From the NCBI RefSeq assembly GCF_017921815.1, contig NZ_JAGEMM010000002.1:1-64000 (forward strand): a DNA stretch of 64,000 bases. The letters run 5' to 3'. Shown piece by piece: positions 19,404 to 28,243 of this stretch. The stretch is from Microvirga antarctica. GTDB lineage: Bacteria; Pseudomonadota; Alphaproteobacteria; Rhizobiales; Beijerinckiaceae. Every line of letters starts with the position of its first letter. The stretch's first letter is position 1. The notes beneath the pieces were generated by a model that saw only the letters and a list, made by a program, of their open reading frames with translations, had not been told where the DNA came from and made no database searches. Position numbers and translations under genes: made by a program.

Positions 19404-20674
19404 GCGGGCAGCCTGACGGGCAGAGCGGGATCGAGGATCTGGCGGAAGCGCTGGTCGAGCAGATCGATGCCGCCATCCATGGAGAAATCGTGCCGCAACC
19501 GCGCAAACGCGGATTCGGCCAGCCGGTCCCGCCGCTCCGGCTCGCGCGCCAGAAGGTTGATGGCGTTCGACAGGCTCCCCCAATCGCCCGGCGGCACGAG
19601 AACGCCGTCCTGCCCGTCCCGGATGAACTCGGGGATGCCGGCGAAGTCGCTGGCGACGATGGCAAGTTTCTGGCTGGCTGCTTCCATCAGCACATTGGGC
19701 AGGCCATCCCGATCCCCCGACGCGGCCTTCTTGGAGGGCAGCACGAACAGATCCGCCTCGCGCAGCAAAGCCACGATGTCGGGCTGCGCCTTCGAGCCCA
19801 GGAAGGCGACCCGGTCGGAAAGGCCGCTCGCCTCGGCCTGCGCCTTCAGGGTCTTGAGCAGATCGCCGCCGCCCACATGGGCAAAGCGCCAGTGAAGATC
19901 CGCAGGCAGGGCGGCCAGCGCCTGCAGCAGATCGCCAAAGCCCTTCTTGGCCACCGCCCGGCCGACCGACACGATCCGCACCGGATCGGCCGGGTCCGAC
20001 CCGTCCCGCCGGGACCCTTCCGCGCGGGGGGCGGGAAACCGCGACAGGTCGAGGCCATGATAGACGAGGGTGATGCGCTCAGCCGTTGGGCTCAGGGCCT
20101 GAAGGTGCTCGGCTCCTTGCGCCGTGCAGGTGACGCCCCAGAGCGCGGCGGCGAGCTTCTCGCGCTTTTCCCAGTCCGGCGTCGTCCAGATGTCCTTGGC
20201 GTGGGCCGAGAAGGTCCAGCTCCGCCCGGTCAGCAGGGCCGCATAGCGCACCACCGAGGCGGGCGTGTGCAGGTAGTGGGAATGGATGTGCCTGACCGCG
20301 GCGGGCAACTCACGGCCCATCACGACCGCCTGCCCGAGACGGCGGATGCGGTTGGCGGTGCGATCGCGCTTGAAATCGGCCCAGAAGGTCCGAATTACGG
20401 CGCCGAAGGCAGGCTGTCGGATGGCGAAGGCGAGGCCGCGCAGCACCCGCAGGGGTTCCTCGTAGAGGTATTCCGGGAGGTAGCTGACCTTCGCGCGGAT
20501 CTTGCGGTTCATGGGATGAACCGCCGTCTCGGTCGGGTGCCGCAGGGACCAGATCTCGAGGCCGAGGCCGCGCTCCTCCAGGGCCAGGATCTCCTGGGCG
20601 ATGAAGGTCTCGGACAGGCGCGGATAGCCCTTCACGACGACGGCAATCCGCCGGGCTTCACGAGACAGGGACAT
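19400..20674 (-). CDS. Glycosyltransferase, GT4 (group 1)
   Basis: The 424-residue cytoplasmic enzyme starts with VVVKGYPRLSETFIAQEI, a stretch common in exopolysaccharide colanic-acid-type GT4 enzymes. It contains HIHSHYLHTPASVVRYAALLTG, TFSAHAKDIW and the donor-site region DRDGLPNVLMEAASQKLAIVASDFAGIPEFI with the E-x7-E pattern. It would add one sugar to a lipid-linked or soluble acceptor. It lies 9 bp after the stop of the first operon gene and overlaps the next one by 4 bp. Confidence 0.9.
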   Translation of the reverse strand: MSLSREARRIAVVVKGYPRLSETFIAQEILALEERGLGLEIWSLRHPTETAVHPMNRKIRAKVSYLPEYLYEEPLRVLRGLAFAIRQPAFGAVIRTFWADFKRDRTANRIRRLGQAVVMGRELPAAVRHIHSHYLHTPASVVRYAALLTGRSWTFSAHAKDIWTTPDWEKREKLAAALWGVTCTAQGAEHLQALSPTAERITLVYHGLDLSRFPAPRAEGSRRDGSDPADPVRIVSVGRAVAKKGFGDLLQALAALPADLHWRFAHVGGGDLLKTLKAQAEASGLSDRVAFLGSKAQPDIVALLREADLFVLPSKKAASGDRDGLPNVLMEAASQKLAIVASDFAGIPEFIRDGQDGVLVPPGDWGSLSNAINLLAREPERRDRLAESAFARLRHDFSMDGGIDLLDQRFRQILDPALPVRLPA

Positions 20675-20683
20675 CCGGGCTGC

Positions 20684-21940
20684 TTACTCGGCCGCCTGCG
20701 AGGCGGACAGATAGGCCGGCGACTGGGTCAGGGCCTTCAGGCGCTCCTGCACCCGGTCGAGGCCGTCGAGCATCCCCGGCACCGTGACCTCGGAGGGACG
20801 AGGCTGGGTAGCCAGGCGCCGGAGGGCCTCCGCCATCCGCTCGGGCGTGCGGGGTTCAGTGTAGTCGCTGAGCATGCTCACAAGTCCCAGCCGCTCGGCT
20901 TCCACGGCGCGGATATGCTGCTCGAGCCGTGGGCGGGTTCTCGGGACAATGAGCGCGCGCTTGTCGAAGGACAGGATTTCGCAAAAGGTGTTGTAGCCGC
21001 CCATGGCGACGATGGCCGTGGCCTTCTCCATCAGGTGTTCGATCTTGTTGTCGAACGACATGGCGTCGAGCTTCGGCTGCCGGGCGATGCGCTCCATGAA
21101 GTTGCGCCGTTGATCGCGATTGACGAAGGGGCCAAACAGGATGACGGCGGGCATCTCCGGCCCGACCTCGGCCTCATAGGCCGAAATCACCCAGTCGATG
21201 AGATCGTCGCCATCGCCGCCGCCGCCCGTCGTCACGAGGATGAAGGGCTGCCGGGTGATCTTGGGGTAGCGCATGAGCGAGGGCGTCGCCGGGACCTCCC
21301 GACGCAGATACCCCGTATAGGTGATCCGCTCTTCCACGTCGGCCGGCAGGTCGAGGGCTGCCAACGGCTCGTAGACGTCCTTGAGGCCGTAGACCCAGAT
21401 CTCGTCGTAATAACGGATCAGCGCGTCGCGGGCGCCCTTGCGCTCCCATTCGGGGACCAGCAGCGCCGGCTCGTCCATCACGTCGCGGATGCCGAGGACC
21501 AGGTGACAGCCGGTCCTTTCGAGGTATTCGAGCGCCGGCACGACCTCGCCGCGAAAGCCGGTCGGCTCCTTGTCGACGATGAAGACATCGGGCCGGAACG
21601 ACTTGACCGCCTGCAGGATCAGCGCTTCGCGCAGGCCCACGGCCTCGTCGAGATCAACGTTCAGGTTGAGCGAGCGGTAGTCGCCGTCGGGCAACTTCGT
21701 AACGCCCGGGATACGGATGTAGTCCACGCCGCTGCCGAATTCGAAATTGCCGATCACCGGCGAGCCGGAGATGATGACCACCGAGGTCTCGGGGCATTCC
21801 TCGACGATTGCATTGGCGATCGCCCGCGAGCGGCGCAGATGGCCGAGCCCGAAGGTGTCGTGGCTGTAAATGACAACGCGCGAGGCGCGCTGGCGCCATG
21901 GCGGAGACTTTGCCGTTAGAGGTTCCATCATCACGTCCAT
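20684..21940 (-). CDS. MGT/MurG-like glycosyltransferase (family 28 C-terminal domain)
   Basis: The 418-residue protein starts YSHDTFGLGHLRRSRAIANAIVEE, the glycine-rich acceptor-side loop seen in MurG/MGT-type enzymes. The second half carries the family 28 donor site: VAMGGYNTFCEILSFDKRALIVPRTRPRLEQHIRA. The protein has no membrane segment and probably acts on a membrane-associated acceptor from the cytoplasm. It is the first gene of the eight-gene minus-strand operon and is divergent from the pseudo-ABC transporter, with only 33 bp between the annotated starts. ATG codons at 21931 and 21928 are alternative starts. Confidence 0.85.
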   Translation of the reverse strand: MDVMMEPLTAKSPPWRQRASRVVIYSHDTFGLGHLRRSRAIANAIVEECPETSVVIISGSPVIGNFEFGSGVDYIRIPGVTKLPDGDYRSLNLNVDLDEAVGLREALILQAVKSFRPDVFIVDKEPTGFRGEVVPALEYLERTGCHLVLGIRDVMDEPALLVPEWERKGARDALIRYYDEIWVYGLKDVYEPLAALDLPADVEERITYTGYLRREVPATPSLMRYPKITRQPFILVTTGGGGDGDDLIDWVISAYEAEVGPEMPAVILFGPFVNRDQRRNFMERIARQPKLDAMSFDNKIEHLMEKATAIVAMGGYNTFCEILSFDKRALIVPRTRPRLEQHIRAVEAERLGLVSMLSDYTEPRTPERMAEALRRLATQPRPSEVTVPGMLDGLDRVQERLKALTQSPAYLSASQAAE

Positions 21941-21973
21941 GACCAGGCTGCCATTTAGGCACTTTTACCGACG

Positions 21974-24829
21974 GTGTCGACTGACGTTAAGACACAGACT
22001 TCCGAGGTTGCAAGAGCGGCGGTCAAACTAGACAAGGCTGCCGTTGAAAAGGGAGACGCACGAACGAAAGAGACTATGGATCGTCAAAGCGTTGGTGATA
22101 TCGTCCGGCCAATGGAAAAGAGCCTGTTCCGTTATATCTGGACCCACTCCAAGCGCGACCAGATCCTTGTCTGCGGCGTCGTTCTGGTGTCGCAGCCGTT
22201 CTATTTTGCCTCACTCGATCTTCCGCGCCAGATCGTCAACCAGGCTATTCAGGGGGAGGCCTTTCGCGATGGGCAGGCGACCGCGCCCTTTCTTCCCTTC
22301 ACCTTGAGCCTTCCCGGCTGGCTCGGAGGTTCCTCGTGGCACATCTTCGAGGGCTTCCAGGTCGGCCGTATCGGCCTGCTGCTCGGGCTCTCCTGCCTGT
22401 TCCTGTTCTTCGTCATCGTCAACGGGGCGTTCAAATACTGGATCAACGTCGCCAAGGGGGTGCTCGGAGAGCGCATGCTGCGGCGGCTGCGGTTCGACCT
22501 GTTCACCATGGTCTTGCGTTTTACGCCGGAGGCGCTGCGGACGGTCAAATCGTCGGAGACCGCCACCATCATCAAGGACGAGGTGGAGCCTGTCGGGGGC
22601 TTCATCGGCGATGCCTTCATCACGCCGGTCTTCCTTGGCATGCAGGCGCTGACGGCGTTGTTCTTCATCATGGTGCAGCATATCTGGCTGGGCCTGATGG
22701 CGTTGGCCGTCGTGGCGATCCAGTTCACCATCATTCCCCGCATGCGGCGCGAATTGCTACGGCTCGGAAGGCTGCGCCAGATCTCGTCGCGGGAATTTGC
22801 CGGGCGTATCGGCGAGGTTCTCGACGGCATCGAGGCCGTGCACGTTCATAACGCCTATGGCTGGGAGCGCGCCGAGATCGGCCACCGGCTCTACCAGCTC
22901 TTCGACCTGCGGCTGCAGATCTACAATCGGAAATTCATCGTCAAGTTCGTCAACAATTTCCTGTCGCAGCTGACGCCGTTCTTCTTCTATTCGATCGGCG
23001 GGTATCTCGCCATTCGCGGCACCCTCGACATCGGTCAGCTGGTGGCCGTCATCGCGGCCTATCGCGAATTGCCGCCGCCCCTGAAGGAGCTCATCGACTG
23101 GGATCAGCAGCGTCTCGACGTGCAGGTGAAGTACGACCAGGTCGCCCAGCACTTCTCGGAGGAGCGCCTCGCGCCAATCCTGCTCGGCAAGGACGAGGCG
23201 GTCGACGAGGAGCCGCTGGGAGGGCCGCTCGTGGCCGAGGATCTGCGGGTTGCCGATCCCCATGGGGGCATGGTTCTCGACGGGGCGTCGTTCGAGATTC
23301 CGCTGCCCGCCGAGGTGGCGCTTATCTCCGGCGGCAGTGCGGCTGCCAGCATCACCGCCCAGATCATCGCGCGCCGCATGCTCTCGTTCGGCGGACGGGT
23401 GCGGCTGGGCGAGCGCGACATCGCCCAGATCCCGCTCGCCACCGCCGGCCGCAGGCTCGCTTATGCGGGCATCGACCCGATCCTCTTTCCCGGCAGCATC
23501 CGCGACAATCTCATCTACGGCCTGCGCCATTCGCCGGTCGGCAAGTTCAAGGAAGACGAGCGGGAGGCCCTGCGCCGGATCAAGGAAGCGCAGCGCACGG
23601 GCAATCCGATCGACAACATCTCAGACCAGTGGATCGACTACGAGCTGGTGGGGGCGAAGGACGAGGAAGACCTCGATCACATTCTCATCGACCTGATGAA
23701 GAAGGTTGGAATGGGAACCGAGATCTACCTGTTCGGCCTCGCCGGCAGGATCGATCCCGAGCGCGACCCCGACTTTGCCGCGCGTCTCGTCGAAGGACGA
23801 CAGCGGTTGCGCGAGACGTTCCAGGCCGAGGGGATGGGCGACCTCGTGGAGCCGTTCGATCCGCGCCAGTTCAACGACCAGTCGACCATCGCCGAGAACA
23901 TCCTGTTCGGCGTGCCGACATCGGACGCGTTCCGCGGCCGTAACCTTGCCGAGAACCCGAGCTTCCGGAAAGCCATCGACGAGGCGGGCCTGTTCGACGA
24001 TCTCGTCCATATGGGCATCCAGATCGCCGAGACGATGACGGAGATCTTCGAGGGACTTCCGCCGGGCCATTCCTTGTTCGAGCAATTCTCGTTCATCGGC
24101 GCCGAGGAGCTGCCGGAATTCGAGGCGATCCTGCGCCGGCGACGGGGCTCCGACGATTCGCTCACCGGCGAGGACCGCACGCGCCTCCTGTCGCTGCCGC
24201 TTGCCTATATCGAGGCCCGCCATCGTCTGGGACTCATCGACAGCCACCTGAAAGTTCAGGTCGTCCAGGCCCGCGGCCTCGTGCGGACCGAATTCGAGAC
24301 GGCCGAGGCGGGCGTGGAATTCTACGACCCCGCGAAGGTCTGCTCGGCCGCTCCGGTGCGCGACAACCTGCTTTTCGGCCGCGTGAGCTACCGGGTCGCC
24401 AACGCCCAGGCCCGTGTGGCCGAAGCCATCGCGGCGATCGTCAAGGAACTCGGTCTCCTCGAAGAGATCGAGCGGGTGGGTCTCGACCGGCAGGTGGGCA
24501 CGGCCGGCCGGCTTTTGACCGCTCAGGAACGCGCCAGCGTCAATCTGGTGCGGTGTCTGGTGAAACGCCCCGACATCCTGGTCATCGACGGCGCGCTGGC
24601 GCCATTCGACGAGACGCGGGCGCAACAGATGATCAGCCTGCTCATCGAGCTTGGCCGGGGCCGGAGCCTTTTCATGGTTCTGCCGAACGAGCGACAGGCG
24701 AGCGGGTTCGATATTCTGATGCGCTTTGGCGACGGAAAGATTACCACAGAGACGAAAGCCTTGCAGGCGCCCGGCCCATCCGAGCCGAACGCCGCGCAGG
24801 CCGAAGAAATTGCAGGAGAGGTTGCATGA
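21974..24829 (+). CDS. ABC-exporter-like protein with catalytically dead, expanded nucleotide-binding domain
   Basis: This 951-residue protein has an N-terminal exporter-type membrane domain (roughly residues 50-400, about six TM segments) and an NBD-like region from about 420. Every catalytic motif is lost: the Walker A position reads ISGGSAAASITAQ with no Lys (about 449-462), the Q-loop AYAGIDPILF has no Gln, the signature is TAQERASVN (about 849), Walker B is VIDGALAPFDE with Gly in place of the catalytic Glu (about 868-880), and no H-loop His follows (MVLPNERQ). The motif that normally follows the Q-loop occurs three times (about 507, 636, 792), spread over an insertion of about 285 residues. 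The start is a weak GTG at 21974; ATGs at 22079 and 22112 are plausible. It overlaps the next gene by 4 bp. Transport may be lost, altered or driven by a partner. Confidence 0.8.
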   Translation: MSTDVKTQTSEVARAAVKLDKAAVEKGDARTKETMDRQSVGDIVRPMEKSLFRYIWTHSKRDQILVCGVVLVSQPFYFASLDLPRQIVNQAIQGEAFRDGQATAPFLPFTLSLPGWLGGSSWHIFEGFQVGRIGLLLGLSCLFLFFVIVNGAFKYWINVAKGVLGERMLRRLRFDLFTMVLRFTPEALRTVKSSETATIIKDEVEPVGGFIGDAFITPVFLGMQALTALFFIMVQHIWLGLMALAVVAIQFTIIPRMRRELLRLGRLRQISSREFAGRIGEVLDGIEAVHVHNAYGWERAEIGHRLYQLFDLRLQIYNRKFIVKFVNNFLSQLTPFFFYSIGGYLAIRGTLDIGQLVAVIAAYRELPPPLKELIDWDQQRLDVQVKYDQVAQHFSEERLAPILLGKDEAVDEEPLGGPLVAEDLRVADPHGGMVLDGASFEIPLPAEVALISGGSAAASITAQIIARRMLSFGGRVRLGERDIAQIPLATAGRRLAYAGIDPILFPGSIRDNLIYGLRHSPVGKFKEDEREALRRIKEAQRTGNPIDNISDQWIDYELVGAKDEEDLDHILIDLMKKVGMGTEIYLFGLAGRIDPERDPDFAARLVEGRQRLRETFQAEGMGDLVEPFDPRQFNDQSTIAENILFGVPTSDAFRGRNLAENPSFRKAIDEAGLFDDLVHMGIQIAETMTEIFEGLPPGHSLFEQFSFIGAEELPEFEAILRRRRGSDDSLTGEDRTRLLSLPLAYIEARHRLGLIDSHLKVQVVQARGLVRTEFETAEAGVEFYDPAKVCSAAPVRDNLLFGRVSYRVANAQARVAEAIAAIVKELGLLEEIERVGLDRQVGTAGRLLTAQERASVNLVRCLVKRPDILVIDGALAPFDETRAQQMISLLIELGRGRSLFMVLPNERQASGFDILMRFGDGKITTETKALQAPGPSEPNAAQAEEIAGEVA

Positions 24830-25272
24830 CCCTTGAAGCCGAAGTTCAATCCTTGCGGCAGGTTCCGATGTTCAAGGACATCGACCCCGCCCGCCTGAAA
24901 CTTCTGGCCTTCACCAGCGAGCGCGTGCAGTTCGCGGACCGGCAGCGTTTCTTCTCCCAAGGCGACACGTCGGACTCGGCCTATGTGATCCTTGACGGGC
25001 GAGCGGATGTCCTGCTCACCACGCCCACGGGCGAGATCAAGGTGGCGGAGCTGGAAAGCAATGCGCTGGTGGGCGAGATGGGCATCCTCTCCGATACCCC
25101 GCGTTCCGCCACGATCGTCGCGTCAGAGCCCACGACGGCGCTTCGAATCGACCGCCGGGTGTTTCTCGAGCTTCTGGCGCAGTTCCCCCAGATGGCTTTG
25201 GCCGTGATGCGGGAGCTGGCCAAGCGTCTTGAACAGACAAACGCGAAACTCGTCGCGAAATCGGGATCCTAA
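24826..25272 (+). CDS. Stand-alone cyclic-nucleotide-binding domain protein
   Basis: The 148-residue protein is a single Crp/cNMP-binding beta-barrel. The phosphate-binding cassette VGEMGILSDTPRSATI has the Glu (84) and Arg (93) that contact the ribose and cyclic phosphate, so ligand binding looks intact. There is no DNA-binding, kinase or channel domain; the C-terminus is a helix (LAVMRELAKRLEQTNAKLV). Its ATG overlaps the stop of the pseudo-ABC gene (ATGA), so the two proteins are probably made together and may act as a complex, with this one sensing cAMP or cGMP. The frame is open upstream but that stretch belongs to the ABC gene. Downstream 150 bp are free of genes. Confidence 0.88.
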   Translation: MTLEAEVQSLRQVPMFKDIDPARLKLLAFTSERVQFADRQRFFSQGDTSDSAYVILDGRADVLLTTPTGEIKVAELESNALVGEMGILSDTPRSATIVASEPTTALRIDRRVFLELLAQFPQMALAVMRELAKRLEQTNAKLVAKSGS

Positions 25273-25422
25273 TTTTGGGTTAACGACCAGTGACTTAGCC
25301 CTGATCTCGGTAAATCTACGGTTAAGCTGACTGATTCTCGCCACAACTGACCGCCACCCCTTGTCACACAGACGCACTGGGGAAGGGTCCGCCGCCCGGC
25401 TCGACCTAGCGGGAAAAACCGA

Positions 25423-26481
25423 ATGCCGACTATCGCGATCACGCCGCTTGGCGCGATTCCGCGGCCCATCAAGGGACCGTCACGCAAACACCTCCGCCGC
25501 GGCCGACGCGTTGTGCGCATCTGCGCGACGCTCAGCGTCGTTCTGGGCTTCCAGGCCATGGCGGCAGCGCCCGCGGCGATCGCCACGCTGCCAAGCGCTC
25601 TCATTGCACGTCCGGCCTCGGCGCCCGCACCGATTCCGGAACTCCGGAAAAACCCGGGACTGTTCCGGTCGATCATCGAGGCGGCGTTTCCGTTCGCGTC
25701 AACGGGAAAACCCTTAACCGCGCATCCGGTTCCAACCGATCTCGGGGGTAACCCCGACGAGCTGATCCCGTTCAGCGGCCGCACCGTGCCCCGCTGGCTC
25801 GTTCACTCCATCCTGAAGGCGGCCCATGTGACCGGTGTCGATCCGGTTTACATGATGACCCTGGCCGATGTGGAATCGAGCCTGTCGAATGAGGCCCGCG
25901 CGCCGACCTCCTCCGCCGAGGGCCTGTTCCAGTTCATCGAGCGGACCTGGCTCGAGGTCGTGCAGGTCCATGCGTCCGATTACGGATTTGCGGCCGCCGC
26001 CAAGGCGATCCGCACGATCGACGGCGATCCGGTCGTGGCCGATGAGAAAGACCGCGCCTGGATCCTGAGCCTGCGCACCGACCCGTATTTCTCCGCCCTC
26101 ATGGCCGGCGAGTTGATCAAGGACGTGGAACGCGCCCTGCAGGCGCAGGGCGAACGTGAATTGTCGGAGGCCGAACTCTATCTGGCGCATTTCCTGGGCG
26201 CCGGCAGCGCCGTGCGGTTTCTCGATGTTCTGGATTCCGATCCCAACATGAGCGCGACCCGGCTCTTCCCGAAGGCCGCCAAGGCCAATGCCGGATTGTT
26301 CATGGACGGCAAGGGCCGCAAGCGGCGCGCCGTCAGCGTCGCCGAACTCTACAACCGCATCGATTCCAAGATCGTGCGGCGCATGGATCGCTACGAGGAT
26401 ATCGGCCCGATCCTCGCCGAGATCGCGCCCCAGCCCAAGACAGCCGCAGCCCGGCTCGAGGCCTACGCGTCGGTTCAGTAG
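25423..26481 (+). CDS. Lytic transglycosylase (SLT-like), membrane-anchored or secreted
   Basis: The 352-residue protein has a basic N-terminus (KHLRRGRRVVR) followed by a hydrophobic segment (residues about 32-55), so it is anchored in or exported across the inner membrane. The catalytic domain has the SLT signature: MMTLADVESSLSNEARAPTSSAEGLFQF, where the Glu of VESS (near 150) is the likely acid that cleaves the MurNAc-GlcNAc bond of peptidoglycan to form 1,6-anhydroMurNAc. The C-terminal 150 residues are helical and carry LAHFLGAGSAVRFL, a motif common in this subfamily. It is transcribed alone, 150 bp after the cNMP-binding gene. Confidence 0.88.
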   Translation: MPTIAITPLGAIPRPIKGPSRKHLRRGRRVVRICATLSVVLGFQAMAAAPAAIATLPSALIARPASAPAPIPELRKNPGLFRSIIEAAFPFASTGKPLTAHPVPTDLGGNPDELIPFSGRTVPRWLVHSILKAAHVTGVDPVYMMTLADVESSLSNEARAPTSSAEGLFQFIERTWLEVVQVHASDYGFAAAAKAIRTIDGDPVVADEKDRAWILSLRTDPYFSALMAGELIKDVERALQAQGERELSEAELYLAHFLGAGSAVRFLDVLDSDPNMSATRLFPKAAKANAGLFMDGKGRKRRAVSVAELYNRIDSKIVRRMDRYEDIGPILAEIAPQPKTAAARLEAYASVQ

Positions 26482-26494
26482 CGGCGCGCGCCGG

Positions 26495-26731
26495 TCAGAA
26501 CGCCTTGAAGGTGATGATCGTATGCGTGTCGGCGATCTCGTCGATGGATTGCACGTTCTTGGCGATGAAATGGCCGATATCGACGCCGTCATCCACGTGG
26601 AACTTCGCCAGGATGTCGTAATTGCCGGCGGTGGAATAGATCTCCGAGGCGATTTCCCGGTCGGCCATGGCGCTTGCGACTTCGTAGGTCTTGCCCAGCT
26701 TGCATTTGATCTCGACGAAGAAGGTCTGCAT
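26495..26731 (-). CDS. Stand-alone Lrp/AsnC ligand-binding (RAM) domain protein
   Basis: The product is only 78 residues (ATG at 26731, MQTFFVEIKCKLGKTYEVA) and consists of the alpha-beta RAM domain found at the C-terminus of Lrp/AsnC regulators; the helix-turn-helix is absent. Such small proteins form dimeric to octameric rings and bind amino acids or other small ligands. The ligand-site region TAGNYDILAKFHVDD is recognisable. Its 3' end is 13 bp from the stop of the transglycosylase (convergent), and it lies downstream of ugd on the same strand with a 58 bp gap. Confidence 0.85.
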   Translation of the reverse strand: MQTFFVEIKCKLGKTYEVASAMADREIASEIYSTAGNYDILAKFHVDDGVDIGHFIAKNVQSIDEIADTHTIITFKAF

Positions 26732-26789
26732 GAAGCGCTCCGAATTCCCGTAAATGTCTTTATGGCGCGAAACCGGCGCCGGGTGAAGG

Positions 26790-28094
26790 TCAGGGCCGTC
26801 CGACACTCACGTAGGTGAAGCCGCGGCGGCGCATCTCGTCGGGCCGATAGATGTTGCGCAGGTCGACCACGACGGGATGGGCGAGCGCATTGTGCAGCCG
26901 CCCGAGATCGAGCGCCCGGAAGGCGTCCCATTCTGTGACGATGACGAGGGCGTCGGCGCCGCGCGCGCAATCGTAGGCATCGCGGGCATAGTCGACCTCC
27001 GGCAGCATGGGCTTGGCCACATGCATGCCCTCGGGATCGTAGGCCCGCACGCTCGCGCCCGCATCCTGCAAGGTCGTGATGATATCCAGCGAGGGCGCAT
27101 CGCGCATGTCGTCGGTGTTGGGCTTGAAGGTGAGGCCCAGCACCGCGATCGTCTTGCCGCGCACCGAGCCGCCGCAGGCGGTAATCACCTTGCGGCCCAT
27201 GGCGCGCTTGCGCTGGTCGTTGACGGCCGCGACCGTCTCGATGATGCGGGTTGGCGCCTCGAAATCCTGCGCGGTCTTGATCAGCGCGAGGGTGTCTTTC
27301 GGAAAGCACGAGCCGCCATAGCCGGGGCCTGCATGGAGGAACTTGCCGCCAATGCGGTTATCGAGCCCGATGCCGCGCGCCACGTCCTGGACGTTCGCGC
27401 CGACCTGCTCGCACAGATCCGCAATCTCGTTGATGAACGTGATCTTGGTGGCGAGAAACGCGTTGGCGGCATATTTCGTGAGCTCCGCGGTGCGTCGCGA
27501 CGTCACCAGCAGGGGCGACGAGTTGAGGTAGAGCGGCCGGTAGATTTCGGTCATCACGTTGCTGGCGCGCTCGTCCTCGGTGCCGATGACGATCCGGTCG
27601 GGGCGTTTGAAATCGGCGATCGCCGCGCCCTCGCGCAGAAATTCCGGGTTCGACACCACGGCGAATTCCGCCTCCGGCCGCGCCTCGCGGATGATCCGCT
27701 CGACCTCGTCGCCGGTGCCCACCGGCACGGTCGATTTGGTGACGATGACGGTGTAGCCGGACAGCGACGCGGCGATGTCGCGCGCCGCCTGATACACGTA
27801 GGAGAGGTCCGCATGGCCGTCGCCGCGCCGCGACGGCGTGCCGACAGCGATGAACACCGCTTCGGCATCCTTCACCGCCTCGTGCAGGCTGGTGGTGAAG
27901 GAGAGCCGCGCGTCGCGCACGTTCTTGGCCACGAGGTCGGACAGCCCGGGCTCGAAGATTGGGATCTCGCCGCGATTGAGCGCGTCGATCTTGGCCGGGT
28001 CCTTGTCGACGCAGCAGACGTCGTGACCAAAATCGGCGAAGCAGGCCCCGGACACGAGGCCCACATAGCCTGCTCCGATCATCGTGACACGCAT
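26790..28094 (-). CDS. ugd: UDP-glucose 6-dehydrogenase
   Basis: The 434-residue enzyme oxidises UDP-glucose to UDP-glucuronate with two NAD+ in the cytoplasm. Motifs in order: N-terminal IGAGYVGLVSGACFADFGH (NAD binding), STVPVGTGDEVERII, NPEFLREGAAI, the catalytic segment GYGGSCFPKDT with the active-site Cys, and GLTFKPNTDDMRDAPSL at the start of the C-terminal UDP-binding domain. The length matches bacterial UGDs. UDP-glucuronate feeds exopolysaccharide or uronate-containing glycans, in line with the glycosyltransferase cluster at 16-22 kb, although the gene stands apart from it. Confidence 0.97.
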   Translation of the reverse strand: MRVTMIGAGYVGLVSGACFADFGHDVCCVDKDPAKIDALNRGEIPIFEPGLSDLVAKNVRDARLSFTTSLHEAVKDAEAVFIAVGTPSRRGDGHADLSYVYQAARDIAASLSGYTVIVTKSTVPVGTGDEVERIIREARPEAEFAVVSNPEFLREGAAIADFKRPDRIVIGTEDERASNVMTEIYRPLYLNSSPLLVTSRRTAELTKYAANAFLATKITFINEIADLCEQVGANVQDVARGIGLDNRIGGKFLHAGPGYGGSCFPKDTLALIKTAQDFEAPTRIIETVAAVNDQRKRAMGRKVITACGGSVRGKTIAVLGLTFKPNTDDMRDAPSLDIITTLQDAGASVRAYDPEGMHVAKPMLPEVDYARDAYDCARGADALVIVTEWDAFRALDLGRLHNALAHPVVVDLRNIYRPDEMRRRGFTYVSVGRP

Positions 28095-28243
28095 CTGCTC
28101 GTCCCTCTTTCAATCTCCGTCCGGTTTAAGCGGGCGGCGGCCTTGCCGCAAGCCATGGCCGAGGTTGGCAGACCTGTTGCGGAAAGCTTTGACTCCGTCG
28201 AAGCCTCGGCACACAAGACCGCCAATCAATCCTGAGGCAATCT

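Noticed and set aside
19490..21919. Plus-strand frame of 809 codons
   Set aside because: It is antisense to two well-supported glycosyltransferase genes and has no recognisable motif.
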